NCBI RefSeq assembly: GCF_008704715.1
Contig: NZ_CP023689.1
Location: 124,001-188,000, forward strand
Origin: Streptomyces chartreusis
GTDB lineage: Bacteria; Actinomycetota; Actinomycetes; Streptomycetales; Streptomycetaceae
Direction: 5' to 3'
Length of the DNA: 64,000 nt
The notes below the pieces were generated by a model that was not told the DNA's origin, did not search any database, and was given only the letters and a program-made list of their open reading frames with translations. Below, one piece after another: positions 26,112-34,941 of the stretch. Positions within the stretch are counted from its first letter, which is position 1. Each line of letters opens with the position of its first letter. The position numbers and the translations under genes were made by a program.

Positions 26112-26939
26112 TCAGCTGCCGCTCCCCGGCACAAGTTCACGCACGGCCCGGTGCAGAGGGGTCGAAGCACGGCCGAGTACGTGGCCGAGGTCGCCGGTCT
26201 GCCGCTCCAGGGCTCCGGACCGTACCTGGTGTTCGAGCCAGCCCTGTATGCCGGCGGTGGGTTCGGATCGTTGCCGGCACCGCACCGGTTTGCCGGACAC
26301 CTGGGTCAGGACCTCCGCAAGCTCGGGGTAGGTCCACCGGGCCCCTGTGAAGTCGTAGGCACGGTCGAGGTGCCCGTCTTCGGTGAGCACGCGGGCCGCC
26401 GCCTCGGCGAGGTCGGCGCGGGAGGCGGTGTTGATCCCTCTGCCATCGGTGCCATCCCACAACTCTCCGCCTGCAATGGCCGTGTTGAGCCCGGCATTGA
26501 GGAACGCCTCGCTGTAGAAGGGGTTGCGCAGCAGTGTGTGGCCGAGGCCGCTGTCGCGGAGGGCCTGTTCGGTGACGTGGTGTGCTGCGGTGACGCCGTC
26601 TGCCTTCGTGTCGGCATCCAGGAAGCTGGTGTACACGACCGCGCCGACCCCGACCCTGCGGGCCGCGTCCACGGCGGCCTTGTGGTGGCTGGTTCGGCGG
26701 ATGGGGTCGAGTTCCGGGGAGGAGATCAGCAACAGCCGGTCGGCGCCCTCGAAGGCCGCGGGGAGCGTGCCCGGTACGTCGTAGTCACCCCGCCGGATCT
26801 GGACGCCCCGGGCGGCGAAGCCTGGCACGCTCTCGGGGGATCGCACCGCGACGGCGATGTCCTTCGCCGGGATTCGGATCAGCAACTGCTCCACGACCAG
26901 CCGTCCGAGTGCTCCCGATGCCGCGGACACGACGATCAT
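26112..26939 (-). CDS. NmrA/QOR2-type NAD(P)H-binding oxidoreductase
   Basis: A 275-residue atypical SDR starting MIVVSAASGALGRLVVEQLL, the usual first line of quinone oxidoreductase 2 (QOR2)/NmrA-like proteins. It has VRSPESVPGFAARGVQIRRGDYD, VVYTSFLDAD and LLRNPFYSE segments in family order and lacks the classical YxxxK, as this group does. I chose 26939 because GAGGGGGAC lies just upstream and the fold begins there; 26954 is possible. It may reduce quinones or act as a redox sensor. Confidence 0.85.
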   Translation of the reverse strand: MIVVSAASGALGRLVVEQLLIRIPAKDIAVAVRSPESVPGFAARGVQIRRGDYDVPGTLPAAFEGADRLLLISSPELDPIRRTSHHKAAVDAARRVGVGAVVYTSFLDADTKADGVTAAHHVTEQALRDSGLGHTLLRNPFYSEAFLNAGLNTAIAGGELWDGTDGRGINTASRADLAEAAARVLTEDGHLDRAYDFTGARWTYPELAEVLTQVSGKPVRCRQRSEPTAGIQGWLEHQVRSGALERQTGDLGHVLGRASTPLHRAVRELVPGSGS

Positions 26940-27389
26940 CCAAGTCCCCCTCATGCGGGCTTAGTTGTTGAGGCGTCACGGGGTCCGTCGGCCGGACCAT
27001 GCATGGGTGACGGGCACACCTTGGTCGAATCGCGCTACTGCCGTCAAAGGCATATACGGAACACGAAGTCGCGCGGGCGTTAGCCGCCGACGGTTCGGCC
27101 GACGAGTGTCACGACACCCACATCCGAGCAGTGTCTGACCACTTTCACCGGCAGCCAGGTCTGCCGTGCCACGGCCCCGCTGCTCCACGTGGGCCGCGAC
27201 GCATCGTCCATATGAAGAGTCCGGGACCAGGGCCAATGCCTGCGTGGAGTCGCCGCGTCCGGGCACGAGGAATGACAGGAACGGAACCGGGTGAGAGGCG
27301 GATCGGCATGAGCAGCCCGTTGGCGGAGGTGGAGCGCAGGCATGGCCCTGCCGTGCGCCGGCTGAGCACCGAGTCGATCCGCACGTCCC
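26940..27389. other. Intergenic region, divergent; possible 30-codon leader ORF
   Basis: 450 bp between divergent genes. The right end contains a 30-codon frame (27308-27400, MSSPLAEVERRHGP start) whose stop overlaps the start of the BrkB-family gene. Its third positions are almost all G or C, as in real genes here, and it might be a translationally coupled leader. The rest shows no gene or clear structure. Confidence 0.35.
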
Positions 27390-28286
27390 ATGTCCGCTGA
27401 GGCAAACGCCGCCCCCGTCGGCCGGACACGACCGCACGCGGCCTGGTGGCCGGCGCTGCGGCGCACGCCGGTGTCCTTGTGGAACGACGACGTCTCGGAC
27501 TACGCGGCGGCGCTGACGTACTACTCGATCCTGGCCGTGCTCCCGGCGCTGCCGGCCACCGTCCTTGTGTTCGGCATGATCAGCCCCGGCACCGCCGAGG
27601 AATTCGTCACCCAAGTCACCACATACGCACCGGCCCAGTCCGGTGCCGAGCTGCACGCCGTCCTCGCCCGGGCCCTGAGCAGGGGCGGCGCAGCCTGGTC
27701 CCTGATCGCGGTCGGCGCGGCCAGCGCGCTGTGGTCGGCCGCCAGTTATCTGGCCGTGTTCCGCCGCGCCCTGCACAGCATGCACCGCGTCGAGGACCAC
27801 CGCTCACCCTGGCGCACGGCGCACCGGATTGTGCTCACGGCGCTCGCGCTGGTCGGACTGCTCCTGGTCGGCACGCTGACCTTGCTGCTGAGCGGCCCGC
27901 TCGCGCAGGCCGTGAGCCGCCCGCTCGGCGTAGGTGCCACCGCGGCCTGGGCGTGGGGTCTGCTGCGCTGGCCCCTCCTGGTGTGTCTCGTCGCCCTACT
28001 GGTCGTGGTGGTCTTCCACACCGGCCCGCCGTCGGCCCGCCGCCGCGCACACAGCCTGCCCGGTGGGGTGCTGGCCGCCGTGCTGTGGCTGGCCGTGTCC
28101 GCCGGCTTCTCCCTGTACGCCTCGACGCTCGCCGCCTACAACCGGCTGTACGGCTCACTCGCGGGCGTGGTCGTCTTCCTGGTCTGGCTGTGGCTGTCGA
28201 ACCTTGCCCTGCTGACGGGGGCACAGTTCGCCGCGGAGCTTGCGAGGTCTCGGGGGCAGAGCACGGGGAAGTCCCCGGTGTCGTAG
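27390..28286 (+). CDS. YihY/BrkB-family membrane protein
   Basis: A 298-residue protein with about six transmembrane helices and the family signature WNDDVSDYAAALTYYSILAVLPALPATVLVFG, the later LWSAASYLAVFRRALHSMHRVED, and ASTLAAYNRLYGSLAGVVVFLVWLWLSNLALLTGAQFAAEL at the end. The family was once called RNase BN in error; the true role is unknown, with suggested transport or virulence functions. The start overlaps a possible 30-codon leader frame. It lies alone. Confidence 0.9.
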   Translation: MSAEANAAPVGRTRPHAAWWPALRRTPVSLWNDDVSDYAAALTYYSILAVLPALPATVLVFGMISPGTAEEFVTQVTTYAPAQSGAELHAVLARALSRGGAAWSLIAVGAASALWSAASYLAVFRRALHSMHRVEDHRSPWRTAHRIVLTALALVGLLLVGTLTLLLSGPLAQAVSRPLGVGATAAWAWGLLRWPLLVCLVALLVVVVFHTGPPSARRRAHSLPGGVLAAVLWLAVSAGFSLYASTLAAYNRLYGSLAGVVVFLVWLWLSNLALLTGAQFAAELARSRGQSTGKSPVS

Positions 28287-28668
28287 CAGTTTGCGGCAGC
28301 GGGTCGGGAGCATCGTTCGGGGCCGATCAGATGGGCGACGCCGGCCGCCGCTCCTAGCGATGCCGAGAGCGGTGTCGTCACGCTGGGTCCCGGCGGGAGT
28401 GCCGGGCCGGCGGAAGCTGCGGTGATCGTGGAGTCTGCGGTGACGGGGTGACAGGGCGAGGCCCTTCGCCGCGCGACCGTCATGGCGCCTGGCGTTCGGC
28501 GCGACAACATGATGCTGTGAACAGGAGCCGCGCCGACGCGAGGCCCGCCAACGCCCGGCAGCCCAGACCTGTTGGGTGCCCGACGAATGTGAGGCCCCTT
28601 GCCCCGCAGCCCGGTCGGCGCCCGAGCCGCGCGGCCTCGCCCTGGCACGGAGAACGAGGAGGAGCACG
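28287..28668. other. Intergenic region, nothing assigned
   Basis: 382 bp between two co-oriented genes. I see no gene, terminator or clear operator. A promoter for the FAD oxidoreductase must lie here. Confidence 0.4.
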
Positions 28669-29919
28669 ATGACCCTTCGCCCTCGGGACGGACGGCTCGA
28701 CACCATTGTGGTGGGTGCGGGGCTCGCCGGACTCGCGTGCGCTCTGGACCTCTGCCGTGCCGGGCAGCGGGTGGCCCTCCTGGAGGCTTCGGACGGCGTC
28801 GGCGGACGCATGAGAACGGATGCGCGGGACGGCTTCCTGCTCGATCGCGGGTTCCAGGTCTTCAACACGGCCTACCCGCAGGTGAAGCGCCGTGTCGATC
28901 TTCGAAGTCTGCGGCTGCGTCCCTTCACTCCTGGTTTCGTCGTGCACACTCCGGCCGGGCCGGTACGACTCACCGACCCGACCCGTGACCGGAAGGCCGC
29001 GGCGTCGCTCCTGAAGCAGCGCGCCTTGCCACCCCGCGATCTGGCAGCACTGACGGCGATCACGGCCGGGGACACGCTGCTGCCGACGAAGCTGGTCAAG
29101 CGCCGGACCGACATGACTGTGGCGGACTCCCTCACGCGAGCGGGGCTGTCGGAGGCCACGGTCCAGGTCCTGTTGAGGCCCTTCCTGTCCGGGGTGTTCC
29201 TGGAGGACCGGCTGGAGACGTCGGCCCGCTTCTTTCACCTGGTCTGGCGGAGCATGGTCCGCGGAACCCTGTGCCTTCCGGCCAAGGGGATCGGTGCCGT
29301 ACCCGCCCAGCTCGCCCGGAGCCTGCCCCCCGGTGTCCTGCGGTTGGAGACGTCCGTGGCGGACGTGACCTCGTCGTCCGTTCTGCTCGCGGACGGGGAG
29401 GAACTCCCGGCCCAGGCCGTCGTGGTCGCCACTGACGCGGCCACAGCCGCCCGCCTGTTGCCGGGGCTGCCCGTGCCCGACGGGCGGACGGTCACCACCT
29501 ACTACCACGCGGCCGACACCAGGCCGCTGACGGAACCGACCCTCCTGGTGGACAGCACCGGCTCGGTACTGAACACGTGCGTCCTCACCGAGGTGTCCAG
29601 TTCCTACGCGCCGCCCGGAACCTCGCTGGTCTCGACCTCCGTGCTGTCCGCGGACGAACCGGGCACGCACGATGCCGTGCTGCGGCGACTCGCCGAGATG
29701 TACGACGCCGATACGAGCGTCTGGAGCCACGTAGGCACGTGCACCGTCCCGTCGGCGCTGCCCGCCATGCCGCCGCCGTGGCCCCTGAGCCGCCCGACCC
29801 GTTTCGGCGCGGGCCGGTACGTGTGCGGTGATCACCGGGCGACCGGGTCGGTGCAGGGCGCGCTGGCCTCGGGGACCCGCGCCGCCAGGGAAGTAAGGGC
29901 TGATTCAGCAGGCCGCTGA
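28669..29919 (+). CDS. FAD-dependent amine/protoporphyrinogen-oxidase-like oxidoreductase
   Basis: A 416-residue flavoprotein. GAGLAGLACAL (residues 16-26) and E39 form the FAD-binding Rossmann loop; GVGGRMRTD follows as the GG-doublet, and GRYVCGDHRATGSVQGALASGTRAA near the end is the second FAD motif. The layout is that of NAD(P)/FAD-dependent amine-oxidase-type proteins including phytoene desaturase and PPO relatives. GAGGAGGAG precedes the ATG. No carotenoid gene is near, so the substrate is open. Confidence 0.88.
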   Translation: MTLRPRDGRLDTIVVGAGLAGLACALDLCRAGQRVALLEASDGVGGRMRTDARDGFLLDRGFQVFNTAYPQVKRRVDLRSLRLRPFTPGFVVHTPAGPVRLTDPTRDRKAAASLLKQRALPPRDLAALTAITAGDTLLPTKLVKRRTDMTVADSLTRAGLSEATVQVLLRPFLSGVFLEDRLETSARFFHLVWRSMVRGTLCLPAKGIGAVPAQLARSLPPGVLRLETSVADVTSSSVLLADGEELPAQAVVVATDAATAARLLPGLPVPDGRTVTTYYHAADTRPLTEPTLLVDSTGSVLNTCVLTEVSSSYAPPGTSLVSTSVLSADEPGTHDAVLRRLAEMYDADTSVWSHVGTCTVPSALPAMPPPWPLSRPTRFGAGRYVCGDHRATGSVQGALASGTRAAREVRADSAGR

Positions 29920-30255
29920 CGCCGCATCAGCCCGCGCTGAAGCTCGCCGCCCTGCATCCGTCTCGCGGCTCCTGTGCCGTACGGCAACGCATTACGGCAC
30001 CCCTGGCGCACCCAGAACATCCAGGCCATTTCGCACCCCGGGCGCCTCAGCCACATCCACCACCCGCAGATTGCGCGAAGAGCTGCTCACCTCCTCAGCC
30101 TTGGAGACGGCCCGGTCAATCAAGCCACTGCTTCAATGGGCAATTTCATCCGAATTACAGCGATGGGAGTGGTTCATTTTTGTCCGCACTGAAATGGAGG
30201 CATTAGGACGGGTACTTCGAAGCCTTCAGCAACGCAAGGAGAGAGGAGACACACC
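29920..30255. other. Leader region of the protease-inhibitor gene
   Basis: 336 bp; the last 150 bp are distinctly AT-rich and should hold the inhibitor promoter. A GGGCTGA / TCAGCCC dyad (29897-29933) overlaps the preceding stop codon and might terminate the oxidoreductase, but its loop is long. No gene is seen. Confidence 0.4.
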
Positions 30256-30690
30256 ATGCGACCGATGGCACGCTGGGCAATGTCAGGAGCTTTGCTCACC
30301 GCAGCCGTGGCGGGACCCTTGAGCACTCCCGCCCACAGCGCCCCCGCATCGATGTACGCCCCCTCGGCCCTGGTCCTCACCACGGGCCACGGCGAGCGGG
30401 CCGTCACCACGACGCCGGAGCGGGCGGTGACGCTGAACTGTGCGTACATCACTTCGGGGACGCACCCCGACTCGCGGCAGGCCTGTGCGGAAATGGACCG
30501 CGTGAACGGGGACCTCGGACGCCTGGCCACCCTCCGCGGAACCGACGCGGGACGGCCCTGCACGAAGGAGTACCGGCCCGTGGTCGTCACCATCCAGGGC
30601 GTATGGCGGGGGACGCGAGTGAACTACGAGCACACGTTCGCCAATTCATGCGTCAAGGAAACCCAGGGCGCATCGGCATTCGCCTTCTGA
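30256..30690 (+). CDS. Streptomyces subtilisin inhibitor-family protein, predicted trypsin-type (P1 Lys)
   Basis: A 144-residue precursor with a signal peptide cut around SAPAS (residues 28-32). The mature protein starts with the family's MYAPSALVLT and ends VNYEHTF..SAFAF, matching SSI. The four conserved cysteines are present (C62-C77 and C102-C132 expected pairs). The reactive loop C-T-K104-E105-Y aligns with C-P-M-V-Y of SSI, so P1 is Lys and the target is probably a trypsin-like serine protease rather than subtilisin. GGAGAGAGGAG precedes the ATG. Secreted, dimeric by family. Confidence 0.93.
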   Translation: MRPMARWAMSGALLTAAVAGPLSTPAHSAPASMYAPSALVLTTGHGERAVTTTPERAVTLNCAYITSGTHPDSRQACAEMDRVNGDLGRLATLRGTDAGRPCTKEYRPVVVTIQGVWRGTRVNYEHTFANSCVKETQGASAFAF

Positions 30691-30724
30691 GCATCACAGC
30701 TCAGTAGGCCTCCAAATGGAACCT

Positions 30725-30758
30725 GCGGTCACGCCCGCGTATCAGCGGGCGTGACCGC
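30725..30758. terminator. Perfect 14-bp terminator hairpin
   Basis: GCGGTCACGCCCGC, a 6-nt loop GTATCA, then the exact complement GCGGGCGTGACCGC. It lies 35 bp after the inhibitor stop and 47 bp before the end of the convergent DtxR-family gene. Confidence 0.9.
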
Positions 30759-30804
30759 GGCATTCGGCGGCTGGGACACGGCAGCGCACAGGCGCCCCTC
30801 CGAC

Positions 30805-31497
30805 TCAGAGTTCGGCCACGAAGACATGTGCGGCGGCCGACGCGGGGAGTGCAGCGGTCGCCCGGTCGCCGCCGACCGTCACGCCGTCGGGCGACGACGT
30901 GACGCTGACCACCGCGCCGGGCCGCACCCCGGCGTGCCGCAGCGCGCCCAGCAGCCGGGAGTCCGCCTGGACCGACTCCCCGATGCGGCGGACGACCGCG
31001 CTGACACCGTCCGGCCCGGTCGCCAGATCGCCGAGGCCGACCGCGCTGCCGTGGTCGAACGGATCAGCGGCTCCCTCCTCGTCGAGTTCCGAGAGGCCCG
31101 GGATCCGGTTGCCGTACGGCGAGTGGGTCGGGTGCCGCAGCAGTTCCAGGACGCGGCGTTCGGCGGCCTCGCTCATCACGTGCTCCCAGCGGCAGGCTTC
31201 GGCGTGGGCCTGCTCCCATTCCAGCCCGAGTACATCGACGAGGAGACACTCCGCGAGCCGGTGCTTGCGCATGACTCGCGTGGCCAGTCGGCGGCCCTCG
31301 TCGCTCAGCTCGAGATGACGGTCGCCGGCTACGCGCAGCAGGCCGTTGCGCTCCATTCGGGCAACGGTCTGACTGACCGTCGGGCCGCTCTGATCCAGGC
31401 GCTCGGCAATGCGGGCGCGCAGCGGGACCACGCCGTCCTCCTCAAGCTCCAGGAGGGTGCGGAGGTACATCTCCGTGGTGTCGATGAGTCGGGTCAT
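30805..31497 (-). CDS. DtxR/IdeR-family metal-dependent repressor
   Basis: A 230-residue repressor. The N-terminal winged HTH (MTRLIDTTEMYLRTLLELEEDG, LDQSGPTVSQTVARMERNGLL) is followed by a dimerisation domain in which all known DtxR metal ligands fall at the DtxR numbers: M10, H79, E83, H98, C102, E105 and H106. A C-terminal SH3-like FeoA domain (about 155-230) is present. It should bind DNA with Fe2+ (or Mn2+). The ribosome site and short 8-bp gap place it in an operon after the PEBP-like gene. Confidence 0.93.
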   Translation of the reverse strand: MTRLIDTTEMYLRTLLELEEDGVVPLRARIAERLDQSGPTVSQTVARMERNGLLRVAGDRHLELSDEGRRLATRVMRKHRLAECLLVDVLGLEWEQAHAEACRWEHVMSEAAERRVLELLRHPTHSPYGNRIPGLSELDEEGAADPFDHGSAVGLGDLATGPDGVSAVVRRIGESVQADSRLLGALRHAGVRPGAVVSVTSSPDGVTVGGDRATAALPASAAAHVFVAEL

Positions 31498-31505
31498 GCC
31501 GGTTG

Positions 31506-32042
31506 TCAGGCGGGTGTTTCGGCGGTGACGGTGAGGACCGCGCGGCCGAGAGTGTGGCCGGCCATGGTGAAGCCGAGGACGGCGGGGGTGGCGTCGGCGG
31601 GAACGCCGACGGAGGGGACGTCGAGGGCGTGCACCACGACGAAGTAGCGGTGCGGGCCGTGCCCGGCCGGTGGAGCGGCGCCGATGTAGCGGGACAGGCG
31701 GGCGTCGTTGGGCAGTTGGAAGGCGCCTTCCGGCAGGCCCGAGCCCGTGTCGTCGCCGACGCCCTCGGGCAGCGCGGTGACCGTGGCGGGGATGTCGGCG
31801 ACCGCCCAGTGCCAGAAGCCGGACCCGGTGGGGGCGTCGGGGTCGTAGACGGTGACGGCGTAGCTCTCGGTGCCTTCCGGTGCGCCGCTCCAGGAGAGCT
31901 GCGGGGAGATGTCCTTCCCGCCGGGAAGCCCGGAGGCGCGCTGCTCCTGCGGCCAGGCTGCACCGTCGGTGACGGTGGTGCTGGTGACGGTGAACGAGGC
32001 TGCCTCGGGGAGGCGGGCGAAGGGGTCGTTGGCGTGTAGCAC
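31506..32042 (-). CDS. YbhB/YbcL (PEBP, Raf-kinase-inhibitor-like) protein
   Basis: A 178-residue PEBP-fold protein starting at GTG 32042 with GAGAGGA upstream. It shows the family segments [53 protein letters not shown] (the ligand-binding DPDAP and HW), and [13 protein letters not shown]. Bacterial PEBPs bind phosphate or lipid-like ligands and their role is unclear. Stop lies 8 bp before the DtxR start, so the two form an operon. This pairing with a metal repressor is not a standard one. Confidence 0.88.
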   Translation of the reverse strand: MLHANDPFARLPEAASFTVTSTTVTDGAAWPQEQRASGLPGGKDISPQLSWSGAPEGTESYAVTVYDPDAPTGSGFWHWAVADIPATVTALPEGVGDDTGSGLPEGAFQLPNDARLSRYIGAAPPAGHGPHRYFVVVHALDVPSVGVPADATPAVLGFTMAGHTLGRAVLTVTAETPA

Positions 32043-32170
32043 GTCGTTTCCTCTCGGAGCTGTGCGCTTGGGGGCGCGATGGCGCCGGCGGTGTGGCCCA
32101 TCGGGCCCTAAGGGCAACGGAAGAGCGCATGTCGGCGCCCAGCCGCGCCATCCGTAAATCGACAGTAACA

Positions 32171-32188
32171 CAGATAATCGATTATCTG
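32171..32188. promoter_or_regulatory. Perfect 18-bp palindrome, GntR-family operator
   Basis: CAGATAATCGATTATCTG is a perfect inverted repeat, strikingly AT-rich for this DNA, 22 bp before the GntR start. It lies in the gap between the divergent PEBP and GntR genes and may repress both. Confidence 0.8.
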
Positions 32189-32210
32189 CGGGATCGTCTA
32201 TGCTGCGCAC

Positions 32211-32900
32211 ATGGCTAAGGCGCACACCTCGATCCCCGCCGGGAAGCAGATGCTCTCCGAGCAGGTCTACGCACATCTGCGGGACGCGATCCTGCGAGGT
32301 GACCACGCTCCAGGCGACCCGCTGAAGCCGCAGGACCTCGCCAAGGAACAAGGCGTGAGTCTGGCCGTCGTACGCGAGGCGCTCGTCCGAGTGGTCGGCG
32401 AGGGCCTCGCCGACCGGCTGCCCAACCGTGGCTTCGCCGTCCCGGCCGTCACCGACCGCCGCTGGCAGGAGATCGCGGAGGCCCGCAGAACCGTCGAACC
32501 CGTGGTGCTGCGGATGTCCATCGAGCGCGGGGACGTCGACTGGGAGGCGCGCGTGCGTGCCGCCCACCACCGCCTGGCCCGCACTCCCGCGTACCTGCCG
32601 GAGGAAGGCGAGTACTACACGAGCGCGTGGTCCGAGGCCCACAGGGTCTTCCACCGCACCCTGCTGGAGGGGTGCGGCAACCCCGTCCTGTTGGAGACCT
32701 TCGACCGGATGTGGACCGCGAGCGAGCTGGCACGTCGCTGGTCGGCGCAGCGAACCCCCGGCCGGGACGGGGCCCTTGAGCATCGGCGGCTGGAGGAGGC
32801 AGCGCTGGCCCGCGACGCGGACACGGCGGCCGAGGTCCTCATCCAGCACCTCACCCAAACCGCGGACGCACTGGCCGACCCCGCTGCTTCGAGCCCGTGA
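32211..32900 (+). CDS. GntR/FCD-type (FadR subfamily) transcriptional regulator
   Basis: A 229-residue regulator with the winged [66 protein letters not shown] and an all-helical FCD domain (residues about 85-215), which normally binds a carboxylate and a metal through His residues (H119-H120, H146, H214 in this region are candidates). It is likely autoregulated through the palindrome just upstream. Its target may be the PEBP/DtxR operon next door, by position. Confidence 0.9.
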   Translation: MAKAHTSIPAGKQMLSEQVYAHLRDAILRGDHAPGDPLKPQDLAKEQGVSLAVVREALVRVVGEGLADRLPNRGFAVPAVTDRRWQEIAEARRTVEPVVLRMSIERGDVDWEARVRAAHHRLARTPAYLPEEGEYYTSAWSEAHRVFHRTLLEGCGNPVLLETFDRMWTASELARRWSAQRTPGRDGALEHRRLEEAALARDADTAAEVLIQHLTQTADALADPAASSP

Positions 32901-33000
32901 GCCCTGTTCCCGTCAACACCGACAGACCTCAAGCCCGTCTCGGCGCCATACGGACGAGTCACCTACTTCAGCTCGGCTCCGGGCCGATCCGTGCAAGTTC

Positions 33001-33276
33001 CACGGAGCGCAGTCGATCACGCAACGCCCGGCCACCAGCGCCGCCCTGCGCGAATCCGCCAAAGGTCCACAGGCATGGCAAACCATCCCGATACAACTTG
33101 GTCGGCGGCGCCGAAAGGATCATCCCACCGGCGACGCAGGAGTTCATGGCCCTGCGATCTGGCGTGAAGACCCAGATAGTCGAGGGTGCTTCGCACATGG
33201 TGTTCGTCTCCCGGCCAGGCGCGACGGTGGCTCCGTCGGGCCCAGGGACCAAGCCCTCGAATGAGCGTCGCCGGTG
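33001..33276 (+). pseudogene. Remnant of an alpha/beta-hydrolase gene (frameshifted)
   Basis: Frame 1 encodes AQSITQRPATSAALRES..GPQAWQTIP and frame 2 continues as NLVGGAERIIPPATQEFMALRSG..VEGASHMVFVSRPGATV. Together they give the last third of an alpha/beta hydrolase of the MhpC-like type, including the catalytic-His strand GASHMVFVSRP. The change of frame lies near 33086-33092, a 1-bp loss. The N-terminal two thirds are gone and the end is scrambled. It can make no enzyme. Confidence 0.75.
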
Positions 33277-33358
33277 ATCGGGCGTTGAGCGCGACACCTG
33301 CCCGGAGAGGGTGCCGAACGCGAGCTCGGCAACTGCCGGCAGGCCTCTCACCTGGCGA

Positions 33359-34408
33359 CTAGCCGGCCATCGAGGAGGCCAGCGCTTCCTCGACAGCACG
33401 CACCGTTGCCGGAGAGATCCTGGATCGGGCGGCGTCGTCGCTGTGCAGTGCTTCGATGATGCGCGCGGTGGCCATATAGATTTCCCCGAGCTGGTCTATG
33501 CGCGCATCGCGCGTGCGGTCGCCGCCGATGTCGAGGTCATCGATGACGGTGTTGAGCCGGCGCAGCCACAGGCGGTCCTCTTCCTCGCCGTTGCTGCCCA
33601 TCGCCTCGAATTGCTTGTATCCGATGACTTCGAACTGGCGCTGGCCCGTCTGGGCGTCACGCAGCACCAGGTCGCCGATCGCGGCCTGCCAGTCACGGTA
33701 GATCCATGCCTCGCGGACCGCCAGACATGAAATCGCCCGGTGCCGCGTCTCCTCGACGATGCCGTCGGCGATACGCGGACATTCGATCACGTCTGCCAGC
33801 ATGTCGGCCACGGTTTGGCATAACCGCAGTTGGTCGTCGTCGGACAACTGGTTGGCGCCAGCCACCTGCGCCTCGTGAAGGAACCTTCTCTGCTCGCGGT
33901 CGATCCGGATCCCCGCCTGCGTGACCACCTCGGTCGAGGGGCTCGCACTGATGCTCCACAGGCTCATCAACGAAGCGACCCTCCTCACCTCCACGTGCCC
34001 TCCCTCGGCAAATGCCGAAGTGAAAGCATGCAGCGCATCGTCAAGCCGTTTGAGCGTCTTCTTGCTGGCCCCTGGAAGGAAGAACAACTCGCGCCGCAGG
34101 GCGCGAATCCAGCCGAGCACGACCGCGAGTCGATAGAGCGTGCTGAGGGCCTTGTAGTGCTCGAACTTGGTGCGATGGACCTGGCCTTGCAGGTAGAAGC
34201 CCGCGCCGGATGTATCGAAGACCTCGCGGAGGCGCCAGAAGAGATCCATCGAACTCAGCGCGAGCGGCTCGGTGTACTTCTGGTAAGTGGCCTGGATGCC
34301 CTGCTTCTTCTCCTGGCGGGCGCGCTGCCGGAGGAAGAGCTCACCGAGGACGAGGATCAGAGTCGACACGCCGGCGCTGATCAGGCCGGCTTGTAACTGC
34401 ACGGACAC
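33359..34408 (-). CDS. Unknown N-terminally membrane-anchored protein with two TTA codons
   Basis: A 349-residue protein that I do not recognise. A transmembrane helix at residues about 8-25 (ISAGVSTLILVLGELFL) is followed by a cytoplasmic helical body, with VHRTKFEHYKALSTLYRLAVVLGWIRALRRELFF and a C-terminal helical region. The start is GTG 34408 with AGGAGG upstream. Codons 5 and 196 are TTA, the rare leucine codon read only by the bldA tRNA, so translation should depend on development. It follows the 85-codon gene by 18 bp. Function unknown. Confidence 0.75.
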   Translation of the reverse strand: MSVQLQAGLISAGVSTLILVLGELFLRQRARQEKKQGIQATYQKYTEPLALSSMDLFWRLREVFDTSGAGFYLQGQVHRTKFEHYKALSTLYRLAVVLGWIRALRRELFFLPGASKKTLKRLDDALHAFTSAFAEGGHVEVRRVASLMSLWSISASPSTEVVTQAGIRIDREQRRFLHEAQVAGANQLSDDDQLRLCQTVADMLADVIECPRIADGIVEETRHRAISCLAVREAWIYRDWQAAIGDLVLRDAQTGQRQFEVIGYKQFEAMGSNGEEEDRLWLRRLNTVIDDLDIGGDRTRDARIDQLGEIYMATARIIEALHSDDAARSRISPATVRAVEEALASSMAG

Positions 34409-34426
34409 GAAGGAGGGCCTCCTGGC

Positions 34427-34684
34427 TCAGTGCGAAGGCGTGAAGCCGACCGACTGGTCGAGGTGAAACGCCGAGCCCGGATCCTTCGGGGTCCAACCCC
34501 CGCGCAGGGCAACTCGTATAGACGCGGGAATACCTGACGGCAGCACAGGCCCGGCCAAACGGCCCGATGCGATTGCTTGGAACGGCTGATCCGCTGTGAC
34601 GACGAGCGCCACGCCCCGGGTGTCCGCATGCTCAACGGCGAACGTGCACGACGACCGTCGTGATCCTTTGCGGACCAATGCCAT
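34427..34684 (-). CDS. Small hypothetical protein
   Basis: An 85-residue basic protein (MALVRKGSRRSSCTFAVEHADTRGVALVV) with no signal or clear domain. A GGGGGGAAG stretch precedes the ATG at 34684, and the next gene starts 18 bp after its stop, so it leads a two-gene unit with the TTA-containing membrane protein. It may be a partner of that protein. Confidence 0.5.
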   Translation of the reverse strand: MALVRKGSRRSSCTFAVEHADTRGVALVVTADQPFQAIASGRLAGPVLPSGIPASIRVALRGGWTPKDPGSAFHLDQSVGFTPSH

Positions 34685-34941
34685 GGCTTCCCCCCAACAG
34701 CAGAGATGCTAGCGGTCCCGGCCCCACTGTCCGTCCCAGTTTCCGTCTCATTCAGCGCCGTTCACGGCCGCACGGGCGAGACGGACGCCCGGATCCGGTC
34801 CCACGGCCGTACACCCGTAAATGCCGGCGAACGACTCAAGCCGGCTCCAGCTGCCTACGCGTCCTGCCTTGCCGCCGGAACAGTTGCTGCGCGGCGGGCC
34901 ACCAAGTAGCCCGCACTGCGCGGTCAGGGCACTGCCCGCCC

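Noticed and set aside
29897..29933. Terminator after the FAD oxidoreductase
   Set aside because: The 7-bp stem starts inside the coding region and the loop exceeds 20 nt.
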